Shown: positions 8,849 to 20,669, counted from the first letter of the stretch. The stretch: 64,000 nucleotides of DNA from Pseudomonadales bacterium (GCA_023257655.1 JALRBQ010000013.1:237998-301997); one strand, 5' to 3'. Notes: generated by a model from the letters alone, not told the origin. Translations and numbers: made by a program.

Positions 8849-11800
8849 ATGAGCGACAACAATCCAAAGCCGCTGAAATTCGGGTTCCCTGAGAAAACAG
8901 GTTTGTATGACCCGGCATCAGAAAAAGATTCCTGCGGTGTCGGATTTGTCGCCAATATCAAGGGGCAGCCCAGCCACCAGATCATGCTGGACGCCTATCA
9001 CCTGAATTCCCGCATGGACCACCGCGGTGGCTGTGGCTTCGAGGCCAATACCGGCGACGGCGCCGGCATCCTGATGGCCCTGCCCCATGGTTTTTTCGGC
9101 AAGATCGCCAAAGACGAATTAAAGGAAGAGCTGCCTGCTCCTGGTCTGTATGCGGTGGGTAACATCTTCCTGCCTCAGATCAAGACCGAGCGCGAACACT
9201 GCCGCAAGATCATCAATGCCATCATCATGGAAGAGGGCCAGCACCTGATCGGCTGGCGCATCGTCCCGATTGATCCCGATGGCGCCGACGTCGGTCCTGC
9301 CGCACGCATGGCACAGCCGTTCATTGAGCAACTGTTCGTCAGTGCCGCCCTCGGCCTCAGCAATGAACAGTTCGAACGCAAGCTGTACATCATTCGCAAG
9401 CGATTCACCCACGCCCTGCGTGGCGACGCCTCGCTGACTGAGGCGAAGCAACTCTACGCCTGCAGCCTGTCTACCAAGGTCATTGTCTATAAAGGCATGT
9501 TGACTCCGGGTCAGCTGTTCCCGTTCTACAAGGACCTGACGAACCCGGATTTCGCCACGCATCTGGCGATGGTGCACTCCCGCTTCAGCACCAATACCTT
9601 CCCGTCCTGGGATCGTGCCCAGCCGAATCGCTTCATGAGCCATAACGGCGAAATCAACACGTTGCGCGGCAACGTCAACTCTATGGTGTCACGGCAGGGC
9701 AATGCCCGTACGGACGTGTTCGGCAAAAAACTGAAGGACTTGTTTCCGATCATCGATGCCGACTGTTCCGATTCCGGCAGCTTCGACGCCGTACTCGAAT
9801 TCCTGTTGCTGTCAGGGCGTTCTCTGCAAGAAGCCGTGATGATGATGATCCCGGAAGCCTGGCAGTCCGATGTCAACATGGATCAGGTCAAGAAAGATTT
9901 CTACGAATTCCACTCCGCCCTGATGGAGCCGTGGGATGGTCCCGCCTCGATTGTATTCACCGACGGCCACTACATTGGCGCGGTGCTCGATCGCAATGGC
10001 TTGCGACCGAGTCGCTACTATGTCACCCATGACGACAAGGTCATTATGGGTTCCGAGGTGGGCGTCGTTGACGTCGACCCGGCCAACGTCAAGCTGAAGG
10101 GTCGTCTGCAGCCCGGCAAGATGTTCCTGCTCGATTTCGAACAGGGGCGATTGATTCCCGATGAAGAACTCAAACAGTCGATCTGTGGCAAGCGCCCTTA
10201 TGGTGAGTGGCTGGCGCGTCAGAAAGTCACTCTGAACGACATCAAGAGCGGCAGCGCGGCTCATTCGCTGGATGGTAAGGACACGCTGCAGCGCATGCAG
10301 GCTTTTGGCTACACCACTGAGACGATGCAGTTTATGCTGATTCCGATGGTGACCGAGGCGCGCGATCCGCTCGGCTCCATGGGTAACGATTCGGCGCTCG
10401 CCTGTCTGTCAGACAAGCCGCGCATGATTTATGACTATTTCAAGCAACTGTTTGCGCAAGTGACCAATCCTCCGATCGATTCCATTCGCGAAGAGGTCGT
10501 CATGTCGCTGCAATGCTTCTGCGGTCCCGAAGGCAATCTGTTAGAGAGTTCAGAAGAACAAGTGCATCGGCTCAGCCTGCAGCATCCGATCCTGTCGAAT
10601 CAGGAACTGACTGACATCAAGATGATGGACACCCGGAAGTTCAGTTCCTGGGTGATCGACATCACCTACGATAAGTCTGAACCCGACGGCTTCATGAATG
10701 CACTCGACCGTATCTGCGCCGAGGCGACTGGAGCGATCAGCAACGGTTACTCGTTTATCATTCTGTCTGATCGCCAGACTTCGGCGACGCGCATTCCGCT
10801 GTCCGCACTGGTCGCGTGTGGCGCGGTACATCACCACCTCATCAAGTACGAGCTGCGCACACAGATCGGCATCATCATCGAAACTGGCGAGGCTCGCGAG
10901 GTACATCACCATTGCTTGCTGTCAGGATTCGGCGCCGATGCGATCAACCCCTATCTCGCATTCGAAGCCCTGTGGGCCGCTAACCAAGAAGGTCTGTTAG
11001 GTAAAGATTTCGATACCGAGGACAAGGTTGTTTACGCGTACAAGAAAGGCGTCGCAAAAGGCATGCTGAAGGTGATGGCCAAGATGGGCATCTCCACCTT
11101 GCAGTCCTACAAGGGCGCACAAATTTTCGAAGTTGTTGGTCTCGCCAGTGAAATCGTCAATCGCTGCTTCCTCGGCACCGCGAGCCGTGTGCAGGGAGTG
11201 AATTTCGCCGTGCTTGAAGAAGAGTCACGACGTCGTCATCGCATCGGTTATCCCGATGATCCGAGCCAGCGTATCCCGGTGCTCACAAACCCCGGTGATT
11301 TCCATTGGCGCTCCGGTGGCGATGCCCACATGTGGAATCCGAATACAATCTTTAACCTGCAGGTTGCTGCCCGCAACAACAACGCAGACGCCTACGCCAC
11401 GTTCGCGCGATTCTCCAACGAAGACAGCACGCGCCGCTGCACGTTCCGCGGCTTGCTGAAATTCCGCACCGACGTCAACCAGCCGGTTGCAATCGAGGAA
11501 GTGGAGCCTGCGAGCGAGATCGTAAAACGCTTTGCTACCGGCGCGATGAGCTTCGGCTCCATCTCCGCGGAGAGCCATGAAACGCTCGCGATCGCCATGA
11601 ACCGCATCGGCGGCAAGTCCAATACCGGTGAAGGTGGCGAAGATCCGGAGCGCTTCATTCCGCTGGCAAATGGTGACTCCAAGCGCTCTGCCATCAAGCA
11701 GGTCGCGTCTGGCCGTTTCGGTGTGACCTCTTGGTATCTGACGAACGCCGACGAATTGCAGATCAAGATTGCGCAAGGCGCGAAGCCCGGCGAAGGCGGC

Positions 11801-13414
11801 GAACTGCCTGGCGGCAAGGTCGATGGCATGATCGCCCGTATTCGTCACTCCACGCCCGGTGTCGGTCTCATCAGCCCGCCACCACATCACGATATTTACT
11901 CGATCGAGGATATCGCGCAGCTGATTCACGACCTGAAGAATGCCAATCGTGAAGCGCGTATCAGCGTGAAGCTGGTTTCCGAAATCGGTGTCGGCACGAT
12001 TGCCGCTGGCGTCACCAAAGCGAAGACCGATCACCTGGTTATCGCCGGACACGATGGCGGTACCGGCGCGTCGCCGCTGACCTCAATCAAGCATGCCGGT
12101 CTGCCGTGGGAACTCGGCGTCGCCGAAACGCATCAGACGCTTGTGATGAATAACTTGCGCTCGCGAGTCACTCTGCAGACAGACGGACAGCTCAAGACTG
12201 GTCGTGACATCGCGATCGCCGCGCTGCTCGGTGCCGAGGAATTCGGTTTCGCCACGGCGCCACTGATCACACTCGGCTGCATCATGATGCGCAAGTGTCA
12301 TCTCAATACCTGTCCGGTTGGTATTGCCACACAGGACCCCGAGCTGCGCAAGAAATTCAAGGGCAAGCCGGAACATGTCGTGAATTATCTGTTCATGGTC
12401 GCCGAGGAACTGCGCGGCATCATGGCCTCACTGGGCCTGCGCACCGTCAATGAGATGGTCGGTCGCGTTGATCTGCTGCAGACCGATGACGCAATCAATC
12501 ACTGGAAGGCGGCCGGTCTCGATCTGACACCGATGTTGCAACCGGCACGCGTTATCTTCAAGGGCACGCAGTTCTACAAGACGATGGAACAGGATCACGG
12601 TCTGGACAAGGCCATGGACCAGGAACTCATCAAGCTCGCCAGCAAGGCGCTGGAGAAGGGCGAGAAGGTTGTTATCAACCGCGAGATCATCAATACCAAT
12701 CGAGTCGTCGGTACCATGCTCTCGAACGAAGTGTCCAAGCGCTGGAAGACCGACATGCTGCCCGAAGACACTATCCAGATTAATCTGCGTGGCTCTGCCG
12801 GCCAGAGTCTCGGTGCGTGGCTCGCCAAGGGCATCACCATCTCCGTAGAGGGTGACGCCAACGACTATGTTGGCAAAGGCCTGTCAGGCGGCAAGATCAT
12901 CATCTATCCTCCGCGCGAGAGTACCTTCAAGGCCGAGGAAAATATCATCGCGGGTAACGTCATTCTCTATGGAGCGACCGGAGGCGAGGTGTATCTTCGC
13001 GGGATCGTTGCAGAGCGCTTCGCAGTGCGCAACAGCGGCGCCAGCGCCGTGGTTGAAGGCATTGGCGATCACGGTTGTGAATACATGACCGGTGGCCGCG
13101 TGGTCATTCTCGGCAAGACCGGTCGCAACTTCGGCGCCGGCATGAGCGGTGGCGTCGCCTATGTGTGGGACCGCGACGGCGACTTCCACAAGCGTTGCAA
13201 CCTGGAATCGTTCGAGTTGGAGAAAATCAGCGAGTCGCAAGACATCCTTGAATTGCAAAACCTGATCAAGAATCACCACCGTTACACCCAATCACCCGTG
13301 GCGGAGTCGATTCTCGCCAACTGGGAGCAGTCACTGCAGCAGTTTGTGAAGGTAATGCCAACAGACTACAAGCGGGTGATGCAGGAACTGGCGCGTGCAG
13401 CGACCGCTGCGTGA
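8849..13414 (+). CDS. gltB: Glutamate synthase [NADPH] large subunit
   Basis: The 1521-residue subunit makes glutamate from 2-oxoglutarate and glutamine. The class II amidotransferase domain starts at Cys29 (DSCGVGF), which becomes the N-terminal nucleophile after removal of a 28-residue propeptide. The central domain, the FMN-binding synthase barrel (with [15 protein letters not shown]) and the C-terminal beta-helix follow in order. The 3Fe-4S cluster cysteines are seen in [15 protein letters not shown]. The length is as usual for proteobacterial GltB. gltD follows after 53 bp, and the pair forms the GOGAT arm of ammonia assimilation in the cytoplasm. Confidence 0.97.
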   Translation: MSDNNPKPLKFGFPEKTGLYDPASEKDSCGVGFVANIKGQPSHQIMLDAYHLNSRMDHRGGCGFEANTGDGAGILMALPHGFFGKIAKDELKEELPAPGLYAVGNIFLPQIKTEREHCRKIINAIIMEEGQHLIGWRIVPIDPDGADVGPAARMAQPFIEQLFVSAALGLSNEQFERKLYIIRKRFTHALRGDASLTEAKQLYACSLSTKVIVYKGMLTPGQLFPFYKDLTNPDFATHLAMVHSRFSTNTFPSWDRAQPNRFMSHNGEINTLRGNVNSMVSRQGNARTDVFGKKLKDLFPIIDADCSDSGSFDAVLEFLLLSGRSLQEAVMMMIPEAWQSDVNMDQVKKDFYEFHSALMEPWDGPASIVFTDGHYIGAVLDRNGLRPSRYYVTHDDKVIMGSEVGVVDVDPANVKLKGRLQPGKMFLLDFEQGRLIPDEELKQSICGKRPYGEWLARQKVTLNDIKSGSAAHSLDGKDTLQRMQAFGYTTETMQFMLIPMVTEARDPLGSMGNDSALACLSDKPRMIYDYFKQLFAQVTNPPIDSIREEVVMSLQCFCGPEGNLLESSEEQVHRLSLQHPILSNQELTDIKMMDTRKFSSWVIDITYDKSEPDGFMNALDRICAEATGAISNGYSFIILSDRQTSATRIPLSALVACGAVHHHLIKYELRTQIGIIIETGEAREVHHHCLLSGFGADAINPYLAFEALWAANQEGLLGKDFDTEDKVVYAYKKGVAKGMLKVMAKMGISTLQSYKGAQIFEVVGLASEIVNRCFLGTASRVQGVNFAVLEEESRRRHRIGYPDDPSQRIPVLTNPGDFHWRSGGDAHMWNPNTIFNLQVAARNNNADAYATFARFSNEDSTRRCTFRGLLKFRTDVNQPVAIEEVEPASEIVKRFATGAMSFGSISAESHETLAIAMNRIGGKSNTGEGGEDPERFIPLANGDSKRSAIKQVASGRFGVTSWYLTNADELQIKIAQGAKPGEGGELPGGKVDGMIARIRHSTPGVGLISPPPHHDIYSIEDIAQLIHDLKNANREARISVKLVSEIGVGTIAAGVTKAKTDHLVIAGHDGGTGASPLTSIKHAGLPWELGVAETHQTLVMNNLRSRVTLQTDGQLKTGRDIAIAALLGAEEFGFATAPLITLGCIMMRKCHLNTCPVGIATQDPELRKKFKGKPEHVVNYLFMVAEELRGIMASLGLRTVNEMVGRVDLLQTDDAINHWKAAGLDLTPMLQPARVIFKGTQFYKTMEQDHGLDKAMDQELIKLASKALEKGEKVVINREIINTNRVVGTMLSNEVSKRWKTDMLPEDTIQINLRGSAGQSLGAWLAKGITISVEGDANDYVGKGLSGGKIIIYPPRESTFKAEENIIAGNVILYGATGGEVYLRGIVAERFAVRNSGASAVVEGIGDHGCEYMTGGRVVILGKTGRNFGAGMSGGVAYVWDRDGDFHKRCNLESFELEKISESQDILELQNLIKNHHRYTQSPVAESILANWEQSLQQFVKVMPTDYKRVMQELARAATAA

Positions 13415-13467
13415 GCCGACTCAATACCGGATTTATTTTTAGCGTTTTGCAGATTGTAGGAATGTAG

Positions 13468-14910
13468 ATGGGAAAGCCAACCGGATTTAAGGAATTCAAG
13501 CGCAAGACTGAGCCCTATCGCGATGCGATGGCGCGCACTCTGGATTTCAAGGAAATTTATACTCCACACGACGCTACCCATTTATCCACCCAGGGCGCAC
13601 GCTGCATGGACTGTGGTGTACCGTTCTGTCAGTCAGGCGACGGCTGCCCCGTCTATAACCTGATTCCCGAGTGGAATGACCTGGTTTATAACAATCGCTG
13701 GAAGGAAGCACTGGAGCGTCTGCACAAGACCAACAACTTCCCGGAATTTACTGGTCGTGTGTGCCCGGCTCCCTGTGAGGGCGCCTGTGTACTGGGGGTT
13801 AACGAACCCGCCGTTACGATCAAGAACATCGAGTGTGCGATTGCGGATCGTGGCTTCGATGAAGGCTGGGTCGTCGCCAACCCTCCGTCCGTTCGCAGCG
13901 GCAAGAAAGTTGCCGTCGTCGGCTCCGGCCCCGCCGGCCTCGCCGCGGCTGCGCAATTGAACCTTGCCGGGCATGAAGTTACCGTCTATGAACGTGACGA
14001 CCGCATCGGCGGCCTGCTGATGTACGGAATCCCGAACATGAAGCTGGAGAAAGACGTGGTCGACCGCCGCGTCAATCTGCTGAAGGAAGAGGGTGTGAAA
14101 TTTGTCGTCAACGCCAACGTCGGTGGAACTGGCGCCAATGCCATCGCCATTGACTCGCTTGTCGCTGACAATGACGCCGTGCTGCTGGCCACCGGAGCGA
14201 CCACCCCACGCGATCTGAAGATTCCTAATCGCGAAGGCGACGGTATTCATTTCGCGATGGAGTTCCTGCTCAAGAATACGAAAAGCCTGCTGGACTCAAA
14301 TCTCGAAGATGGCGCCTACATCAGTGCCAAAGACAAGAACGTCATCGTCATCGGTGGCGGCGACACCGGCACTGACTGCATCGGCACCTCCCTGCGTCAC
14401 GGCTGCAAGTCACTCGTCAATTTCGAGATCATGCCGCGACCGGCCGATTCGCGACCGGCAGACAATCCATGGCCGCTGTGGCCCAAGATTTACCGCGTCG
14501 ACTATGGCCACGAAGAGGCTGCCAAACGCTTCGGTGCAGATCCTCGCGTGTACTCGGTCTCCGGCAAGGAGTTCGTCCGCGACGAGAACGGCAAACTGCT
14601 GGGTATCAAGACTGTCGAGGTCGACGGCAGCTTCAAGGAAGTGCCGGGCACCGAGAAGTTCTGGGAAGCTGATATTATCTTCCTGTCGATGGGCTTTCTG
14701 GGTCCTGAGCATTACGTCAGCAAACCACTCGCTCTGGAACTCGATCCTCGCTCCAACTACAAGGCAGACTACGGTTCCTTCCAGACCTCTGCCAACAAGG
14801 TGTTCGCTGCCGGCGACTGCCGTCGCGGTCAGTCTCTGGTCGTGCGCGCCATCGACGAGGGTCGACTGGCTGCCGAGCAAATCTGCAAATTCCTGTCCGC
14901 TAGCGCCTGA
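13468..14910 (+). CDS. gltD: Glutamate synthase small subunit
   Basis: The 480-residue protein passes electrons from NADPH to GltB. The N-terminal cysteine-rich region ([17 protein letters not shown] and the later CPAPCEGAC) builds two [4Fe-4S] clusters. The FAD-binding [10 protein letters not shown] lies at about residues 151-160 and the NADPH-binding GGGDTGTDC at about 297-305, with the closing flavin motif [12 protein letters not shown] near the end. The length is normal. A GGA ribosome site precedes the ATG, and it lies 53 bp after gltB in one operon. Confidence 0.97.
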   Translation: MGKPTGFKEFKRKTEPYRDAMARTLDFKEIYTPHDATHLSTQGARCMDCGVPFCQSGDGCPVYNLIPEWNDLVYNNRWKEALERLHKTNNFPEFTGRVCPAPCEGACVLGVNEPAVTIKNIECAIADRGFDEGWVVANPPSVRSGKKVAVVGSGPAGLAAAAQLNLAGHEVTVYERDDRIGGLLMYGIPNMKLEKDVVDRRVNLLKEEGVKFVVNANVGGTGANAIAIDSLVADNDAVLLATGATTPRDLKIPNREGDGIHFAMEFLLKNTKSLLDSNLEDGAYISAKDKNVIVIGGGDTGTDCIGTSLRHGCKSLVNFEIMPRPADSRPADNPWPLWPKIYRVDYGHEEAAKRFGADPRVYSVSGKEFVRDENGKLLGIKTVEVDGSFKEVPGTEKFWEADIIFLSMGFLGPEHYVSKPLALELDPRSNYKADYGSFQTSANKVFAAGDCRRGQSLVVRAIDEGRLAAEQICKFLSASA

Positions 14911-15059
14911 GATTAACGCTGCCACTGCCCTGCCAGTGGCAGCGATTTCGATTCACCCCAACACACCCGCGACAGTCGCCGCGACTGCGTGCCGGGCTCG
15001 AATTTGAATCCCCCCAACTTTCTGACATACTGGCGCGCACTCTGTGTTATCGCCCTGTC

Positions 15060-16022
15060 ATGAGTCAGTCGATGAATCAGTCCGTACTCAGCCTGGATCA
15101 CGTCACGAAAACCTACGGCGACTTCACCGCTGTGAATGATGTGAGTCTGGTGATTCCCCGGGGGACCATCTATGGTTTCCTCGGTCCCAATGGCGCCGGC
15201 AAGACCACCACGCTGCGCATGATTCTGGATATCGTCAAACCTACCCGCGGCTCGGTCTCCATTCTCGGTTGTGCCTCAGCGCTCGATGTACGACATCGCA
15301 TCGGTTACCTGCCGGAGGAGAAAGGGCTCTACAAGAAGATGAAGGTGTGGGCGATCATCCAGTATTTCGCCATGCTGAAGGGGCTCGATCGCCATACAGC
15401 TAAGCAGCGAGCGTGGACTCTGCTGGAGCAATACGGTCTGAAGGATTTCGCCGAGGCGAAAGTCGAGTCACTCTCCAAAGGCATGGGGCAAAAGGTGCAA
15501 GTGCTCTCGGCTGTCGCGCATCAACCGGAACTGGTCATTCTCGACGAACCCTTCTCCGGATTGGATCCAGTCAATCAGGGTGTGCTGGAGGAACTGATCC
15601 GGGACATGGCGGCGGCAGGTCAGACCGTGATCTTCTCGACTCACGTCATGCAACACGCCGAGCGTCTGTGTGATCATATTCTGCTGATTGCCAAGGGTCG
15701 CAAGGTTTTCGACGGCAGCATCGCTGCGGCGAAGGCCACCATACCCAGACGCATCTTTATCGCCACCGACGACGAGGTTGCACCGCTTGAGCAGATCGCC
15801 GGCATCGACCAGATACTGTCTGTGGAGCCGACCGCAGGTGATGGCGAGACCAGCAGGCAATGGCAGTTGTTGATCAACGAGCAACTCAACCCGCAACTGG
15901 TGTTGAAGACCTGCTTCGAAAAGGGCATCGCCCTGTCCCGCTTCGATTTCACTGAACCAAGCCTGCACGATGTGTTCATGCATCTGGTAGGCGCAGAGGC
16001 TAAAGAGCAGGTGTTCCGATGA
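15060..16022 (+). CDS. ABC-2 type transporter, ATP-binding subunit (NatA-like)
   Basis: The 320-residue ATPase shows Walker A GPNGAGKTT (about 44-52), the signature LSKGMGQKVQ, Walker B LVILDEPFSGLDP and the switch histidine (STHVMQHAE). The last third is a DUF4162-like tail found on ATPases paired with ABC-2 permeases. It overlaps the permease gene by 4 bases (ATGA), so the two are translated together. The family includes NatA sodium exporters and drug exporters; the substrate here is unknown. The start is 149 bp after gltD. A second ATG four codons in is an alternative start. Confidence 0.9.
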   Translation: MSQSMNQSVLSLDHVTKTYGDFTAVNDVSLVIPRGTIYGFLGPNGAGKTTTLRMILDIVKPTRGSVSILGCASALDVRHRIGYLPEEKGLYKKMKVWAIIQYFAMLKGLDRHTAKQRAWTLLEQYGLKDFAEAKVESLSKGMGQKVQVLSAVAHQPELVILDEPFSGLDPVNQGVLEELIRDMAAAGQTVIFSTHVMQHAERLCDHILLIAKGRKVFDGSIAAAKATIPRRIFIATDDEVAPLEQIAGIDQILSVEPTAGDGETSRQWQLLINEQLNPQLVLKTCFEKGIALSRFDFTEPSLHDVFMHLVGAEAKEQVFR

Positions 16023-17599
16023 ACATGGTTCGCCTCATTGCCCTGCGGGAATACCTGGAAAACGTGCGCACGAAGGGTTTCTGGATCGGCATTCTGATCT
16101 TTCCTGTCATCTTTACCGCCATGTATTTCCTGCAAAGCGCGCTGGCACGCTCCACACCAACGCGCTATTACCTGCTAATTGATCAGTCCGGTCAGTATGA
16201 ACAGGCTGTGGCAACTGCCATCGAACGCGAACACCAGAGCCGACTGCTGCAAGAATTCGTGAATTACCTGTTGGAGAATCGCAAGGAACAGAATCTCGAG
16301 CTCACCGCCGCCAACGCGAGTACGCAGATCGATGAACTCATTGATGAGGTGGATGCCGATGCCGTCGCGGCACTGGATGAATGGCTCGATGCCGGCGGAC
16401 TTGATGTCGCGCTGACTATGGCAAGCCCCTATCTGCGGGAAGATGCGCCGGCGTTCGAGCCGCCGCCTTCACAATTCATCGCGGCACCGCTGCCGGCTGA
16501 TATTGATCCAGCGGCCAGTCCGGAACAGATCGTGCAGCACTTGCGTCCTTTCCTTAGCGGAGAGCGTGAGCTGCTTGTCGATAATCAACGCGTGTCGCTG
16601 TTTGCCCTGATCCTCATTCCGGCCGATGTGGATGCGGCCATCGCGCGCCCTGGCATGCCGCCGCGCCTTAACGACCTCAGCTCTGGTGTGCAGTACTGGG
16701 CTCGCAACCTCACCGATTCACGTCTGCCCGATGCCATTGCCGACAGCATCAACAGCACGATTCGCACGCGTGAGTATCGCAACCAGGGTGTCGACACACG
16801 CATCGTCCGGAATGTCCAACATACCCGGATCCCGTTTAACCGGCTCGATCCGACAGCCGCCGAGGGTGAAGAGGCCGTTAGCATGGCCGATACGTTCCGC
16901 CAGTTTGCACCGATCGGCTTCGCCTATCTGATGTTCCTTTCGCTCATGCAGAGTGTGCAATATCTCCTGAGCAACACCGTGGAAGAGAAATCCAATCGCA
17001 TCATCGAGGTGCTGCTGGCATCGGTCACCTCGGGAGAATTGATGATGGGCAAGCTGGTGGGTATTGGCCTGTCTGGCCTGACCACAATTGCCGTCTGGTT
17101 GTTGTCGTTCTTCCTGTTCGTTTCGTTGTATCAGAGCACACAGACCGAGCTGATCTCCGAGATCATTAATATCATTCTGGGTTCAGAACTGATTCCCTGG
17201 TTTGTGTTCTATTACTTCGCCGGGTATGCCTTGTATTCCGGAATGTTCCTCGCCATCGGCAGCCTCTGCAATACACTGAAGGAAGCGCAATCCCTGATGA
17301 TGCCCATGATCCTGATTCAGGTGATTCCGATTGCGATGATGGCGTTTGTGGTCATGGATCCTAACAACACTCTCGTCCGTGCCATGTCCTGGTTCCCTTT
17401 GTTTACGCCCTACCTGATGATGAACCGCGCGGCTGCCGATCCGCCGCTGATTGATGTGGTGGGAACGACAATACTGCTGTTGCTAAGCATCGTGTTGGTG
17501 TTGTGGTTGTCCGGCAAGATCTTCCGGCATGGCGTATTGCGCACCGGACAGCCACCGAGATTTTCAGAGATGTTGCGCTTGCTGCGCAGGGACGTCTGA
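16019..17599 (+). CDS. ABC-2 type transporter permease (NatB-like)
   Basis: The 526-residue permease has one N-terminal TM helix (about 24-42), a large extracytoplasmic domain of roughly 250 residues and a C-terminal bundle of about five helices starting near residue 300. This is the usual plan of NatB-type ABC-2 subunits. It overlaps the ATPase gene by 4 bases and forms the membrane half of the same exporter. The substrate cannot be told. The gene ends just before a convergent zinc-ribbon gene. Confidence 0.88.
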   Translation: MNMVRLIALREYLENVRTKGFWIGILIFPVIFTAMYFLQSALARSTPTRYYLLIDQSGQYEQAVATAIEREHQSRLLQEFVNYLLENRKEQNLELTAANASTQIDELIDEVDADAVAALDEWLDAGGLDVALTMASPYLREDAPAFEPPPSQFIAAPLPADIDPAASPEQIVQHLRPFLSGERELLVDNQRVSLFALILIPADVDAAIARPGMPPRLNDLSSGVQYWARNLTDSRLPDAIADSINSTIRTREYRNQGVDTRIVRNVQHTRIPFNRLDPTAAEGEEAVSMADTFRQFAPIGFAYLMFLSLMQSVQYLLSNTVEEKSNRIIEVLLASVTSGELMMGKLVGIGLSGLTTIAVWLLSFFLFVSLYQSTQTELISEIINIILGSELIPWFVFYYFAGYALYSGMFLAIGSLCNTLKEAQSLMMPMILIQVIPIAMMAFVVMDPNNTLVRAMSWFPLFTPYLMMNRAAADPPLIDVVGTTILLLLSIVLVLWLSGKIFRHGVLRTGQPPRFSEMLRLLRRDV

Positions 17600-17601
17600 G
17601 G

Positions 17602-17979
17602 CTATGGCTCGCGATTGGCGCGAGTGTCTGCTTCGGGATGCATCGGCAGTTGGCAATGCACACAGCGTTTCGTGACCAGATTCAACAGAATTGACTTCAC
17701 GAAGAATTGATTACCACATTGGGGGCAGCGACGGCTCGCCATGTCGACGGCGAAGATTGCGTACAGTCCCATGTAGATCCACATGATGGTCTCGATGTTG
17801 CGGCCGTTGTTCAACAACACCCAGATCGCGATGATGTACACCGGCAGCGTCCAGAAACAGACCAATAGTCGTGTGCGCGCCCTTGACAACTTGCGAAGCA
17901 CCTGGCGCCGAAAGGCGCTGTCGGTGCGCGCCGCCTTGGCGAGTAACCCGTCTTTGTTCTTGTTCGGTTCCCGCCTCAC
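17602..17979 (-). CDS. Two-TM protein with C-terminal zinc ribbon
   Basis: With a GTG start at 17979 (preceded by AGGGA) the protein has 125 residues. An ATG at 18036 would add 19 residues encoded by a short tandem DNA repeat, so the GTG seems the better start. Two TM helices (CFWTLPVYIIAIWVLL and TIMWIYMGLYAIFAV) are followed by a zinc ribbon with CPQC and CVHC knuckles near the end. The family is unknown to me. The stop lies 2 bp from the convergent ABC permease stop. Confidence 0.6.
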   Translation of the reverse strand: MRREPNKNKDGLLAKAARTDSAFRRQVLRKLSRARTRLLVCFWTLPVYIIAIWVLLNNGRNIETIMWIYMGLYAIFAVDMASRRCPQCGNQFFVKSILLNLVTKRCVHCQLPMHPEADTRANREP

Positions 17980-17997
17980 ACTGATCCCTTTTTTGAA

Positions 17998-18062
17998 GCC
18001 TTGATTTGTTGATGCCTTGACTTGTTGATGCAGCAACTTGTTAATGCATTGACAACGTTGTC
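17998..18062. repeat. Imperfect 16-bp tandem repeat and adjoining palindrome
   Basis: Two near-identical units start with GCCTTGA and end with TTGTTGAT (17998-18013 and 18014-18029); they differ at one base. A more diverged third unit follows at 18030-18045. Close beside them lies the perfect palindrome GACAACGTTGTC (18051-18062). They lie just upstream of the GTG start of the zinc-ribbon gene and may be a regulatory region for it. Confidence 0.6.
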
Positions 18063-18133
18063 ATCACACTCACATTAATAAAGTCCTGTGCCCGCAATGT
18101 AACGGAAGTCACCACGAAAGTATACGCAACATC

Positions 18134-18754
18134 TCAGGACGTCACTGCATTCCACAGCTGACTGAGTCCAATCAACAACAGAATCGCGGCGAGCAGGTAA
18201 TTGACGAATTTGCTGCACTGTTGCAGATGTGCCTTCAGATAACTACTCGCGATAACGAAACAGCTTAAGGCGAGCATTTTTCCGGCGAACACCCCGAGCA
18301 GGAAGCCGACCAGATACACACCGGTGTAATTGAACTGCACATACTGGCTGATCGTCGCCAGTGCAAAAATCCAGAAAGGGATTGCTTGTGGATTGAGCGC
18401 AGCAAGCGCCACGCCGCGCAGGAAATAGGAACCCTCCATGACAACGGCGTCGCGTAAGCCGGCGGTGGCGGAGCGCGTGTAGACGACCACGGCGAGCGCG
18501 ATGAACGCGAGCCCGATGCCGAGCTTGATGCCACGGTTTGAATCCAGAAAATCACTGATCAACATCCCGAACAGGATGGCCACGAGCGCCTCGGCAATTT
18601 CGACGACTGACGCCGCCAGCGCTATCTCGAGACCACGGCGTGGGTTGTTCTCCACTGTGGTTTTCACCACAGCGAGATTGATGGGTCCGAACGGGATCGT
18701 GCCGATGAAACACGCGAGCAAGCCAACCAGCAGGTAGAAGGCGGGACTGTCCAC
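18134..18754 (-). CDS. LysE-family amino-acid/metabolite exporter
   Basis: Starting at the GTG at 18754 the protein has 206 residues and about six TM helices. The first helix carries the family pattern GTIPFGPINLAVV, matching the G-x-x-x-P-G-P region of LysE/RhtB exporters. A longer reading to an ATG at 18826 would overlap the ABC transporter gene and add a non-hydrophobic leader, so the GTG just after that gene's TAG is preferred. The two are probably cotranscribed. The substrate is unknown; the family exports amino acids and related small molecules. Confidence 0.8.
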   Translation of the reverse strand: MDSPAFYLLVGLLACFIGTIPFGPINLAVVKTTVENNPRRGLEIALAASVVEIAEALVAILFGMLISDFLDSNRGIKLGIGLAFIALAVVVYTRSATAGLRDAVVMEGSYFLRGVALAALNPQAIPFWIFALATISQYVQFNYTGVYLVGFLLGVFAGKMLALSCFVIASSYLKAHLQQCSKFVNYLLAAILLLIGLSQLWNAVTS

Positions 18755-18755
18755 G

Positions 18756-20585
18756 CTACTGGTAGCCTTTCGCCTGCAGATTGAAAAGCGTTGAGTATTG
18801 ACCGCCGCTCGCGAGCAGCGCGGCATGGCTGCCCTGCTCCAGAATCTCGCCCTTTTCCAGAACGATGATGTGATCGGCCATGCGCACAGTCGAGAAGCGA
18901 TGGGAAATAATGATGGATATCCGGTTCGCTGTCAGCTCCCGGAAATGCGCAAAGATCTCCGCCTCGGCGCGAGCGTCGATGGCGGCAGTTGGTTCGTCCA
19001 GAATCAACACGTCAGCCTTGCTCCGCATGAACGCCCGAGACAGGGCAATCTTCTGCCATTGTCCGCCGGACAACTCCTTGCCGTCCTTGAACCACGTACC
19101 GAGTTGTGTGTTGTAGGCCTGCGGCAGGTCCTTCACGAACACGTCGGCCATTCCCTTGCGAGCCGCCTCGGAGATACGCCCCTCATCGTCGATGTCTTCC
19201 ACATCACCGATGCCGATATTCTCGCCCACAATCAACTGGTAGCGCGCGAAATCCTGGAAGATGACACCGATCTTGCGACGCAGGCTGTCGATATCCCATT
19301 CACTCAGCTCCAGACCGTCGATCAGGATGCGGCCCTGACTCGGGGCATAGAGCCGCGTGAGCAATTTGATCAAGGTTGTCTTGCCGCTGCCATTCTCACC
19401 GACAATGGCGAGACTTTCGCCAGGCTTGATGTGCAGATTGATGTTTTTGAGGGCTGGGATGGCATTCTCGGGATAATAGAAGCTGACATTCTCGAAACGC
19501 ACGCCATCGTCCGGCTTGGGTCCAACGTGCTTATCCCCGGTTTGCTCCGGCACCTTATGTGACAGGTATTCGGTAAGATTGGAAAGATACAGATTGTCTT
19601 CGTACATGCCGTTGATCGAAGTCAGGCTGTTTGTCACGGCATTCTGGCCGAGTCTAAACTGCGCGATGTACATCGTCATCTGGCCGATGGTAATCGTGCC
19701 CGCGATCGCCGCGAAACCAACCCAACCATACGCAAAATAAAAGGCCGCACTCGCCAGCAACCCGAGAATGTATCCCCAGAAGCCACGGCGCAGCACCAGA
19801 TTCCGGTCTTCCTTGTAAATGTCGAGAAAGATATCGATGTAGCGTTGCAGGAACAACTTGCCCAGTTGCAGCAGCTTGACTTCCTTCACTCCGTCCTCGC
19901 GAGTCAACACCATTTCCAGATAAATCTGCATGCGACGTTCTGCCGAGCGCCGCCGGTGAATCCGGAATGCCTCGCCGGAGAACTTGGCCTCTGCCAGAAA
20001 TGCGGGCACACCGGCCAGGCCCAGCAACAGCACAGCGTAGGGCGAGAACTGGAATAGCCATATGCCAATTGTTACGAGTGCGATGATATCCCGCGACAAG
20101 TCAAAGGTCTTGATGACAAGGCTGAGTGGGCGGCTTGAAGCTTCACGACGTGCGCGCACCAGCTTGTCGTAATATTCGGCATCTTCGAAGTGAGCGAGTT
20201 CCAGTGTGAGAGCTTTCTCGAGAATCATGACGTTGATCTTGTTGCCGAGCAGGACACGCAGAATGGATTGCGCGACTGAATTCAGCTTCTGGGCGCCGGT
20301 CATCAGCACCACCAATCCGGCCTCGAGCAATACATATTTCAGGACATCGCTGCGCGCCTGATCTGCGGCTGTTCCGCTATCGCGGAGTACTGAGGAAACG
20401 GCATCCACGAACAGACCGCCGACCGAGGCAATCGCAGCCGGCAAGATGCCGGTAATCAGCGTTGTAAGCGCCATGATGATCGTGAGTGCCGCGCTGGTAC
20501 TCCAGACTATCTCAAGCGCGACTCCACTGTATTGGAAGACGGAAAGAAATCGCCGAATGCGGTTGGGTGTGGCCTGCGTTTCCAA
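18756..20585 (-). CDS. ABC exporter with fused membrane and ATPase domains
   Basis: The 609-residue protein has an N-terminal six-helix exporter domain (about 20-330) and a C-terminal ATPase with Walker A GENGSGKTT, signature LSGGQWQK and Walker B VLILDEPTAA. It therefore works as a homodimeric or heterodimeric half-transporter in the inner membrane. The start is a TTG with AGGA five bases upstream; no better ATG lies nearby. The substrate is unknown; relatives export lipids, peptides or drugs. The LysE-type gene starts one base after the stop codon. Confidence 0.9.
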   Translation of the reverse strand: METQATPNRIRRFLSVFQYSGVALEIVWSTSAALTIIMALTTLITGILPAAIASVGGLFVDAVSSVLRDSGTAADQARSDVLKYVLLEAGLVVLMTGAQKLNSVAQSILRVLLGNKINVMILEKALTLELAHFEDAEYYDKLVRARREASSRPLSLVIKTFDLSRDIIALVTIGIWLFQFSPYAVLLLGLAGVPAFLAEAKFSGEAFRIHRRRSAERRMQIYLEMVLTREDGVKEVKLLQLGKLFLQRYIDIFLDIYKEDRNLVLRRGFWGYILGLLASAAFYFAYGWVGFAAIAGTITIGQMTMYIAQFRLGQNAVTNSLTSINGMYEDNLYLSNLTEYLSHKVPEQTGDKHVGPKPDDGVRFENVSFYYPENAIPALKNINLHIKPGESLAIVGENGSGKTTLIKLLTRLYAPSQGRILIDGLELSEWDIDSLRRKIGVIFQDFARYQLIVGENIGIGDVEDIDDEGRISEAARKGMADVFVKDLPQAYNTQLGTWFKDGKELSGGQWQKIALSRAFMRSKADVLILDEPTAAIDARAEAEIFAHFRELTANRISIIISHRFSTVRMADHIIVLEKGEILEQGSHAALLASGGQYSTLFNLQAKGYQ

Positions 20586-20669
20586 GCGAGTCCTATGGCT
20601 GTCTGTGGCGTCTGTTAAGAGGAATCAGTGCTGATACGTGGGTCGAGCCGGCGTAGATTCTAGCACGAC

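Noticed and set aside
11225..12052. 275-codon open frame opposite gltB
   Set aside because: Antisense to the conserved FMN barrel of gltB, with no domain or start signal.
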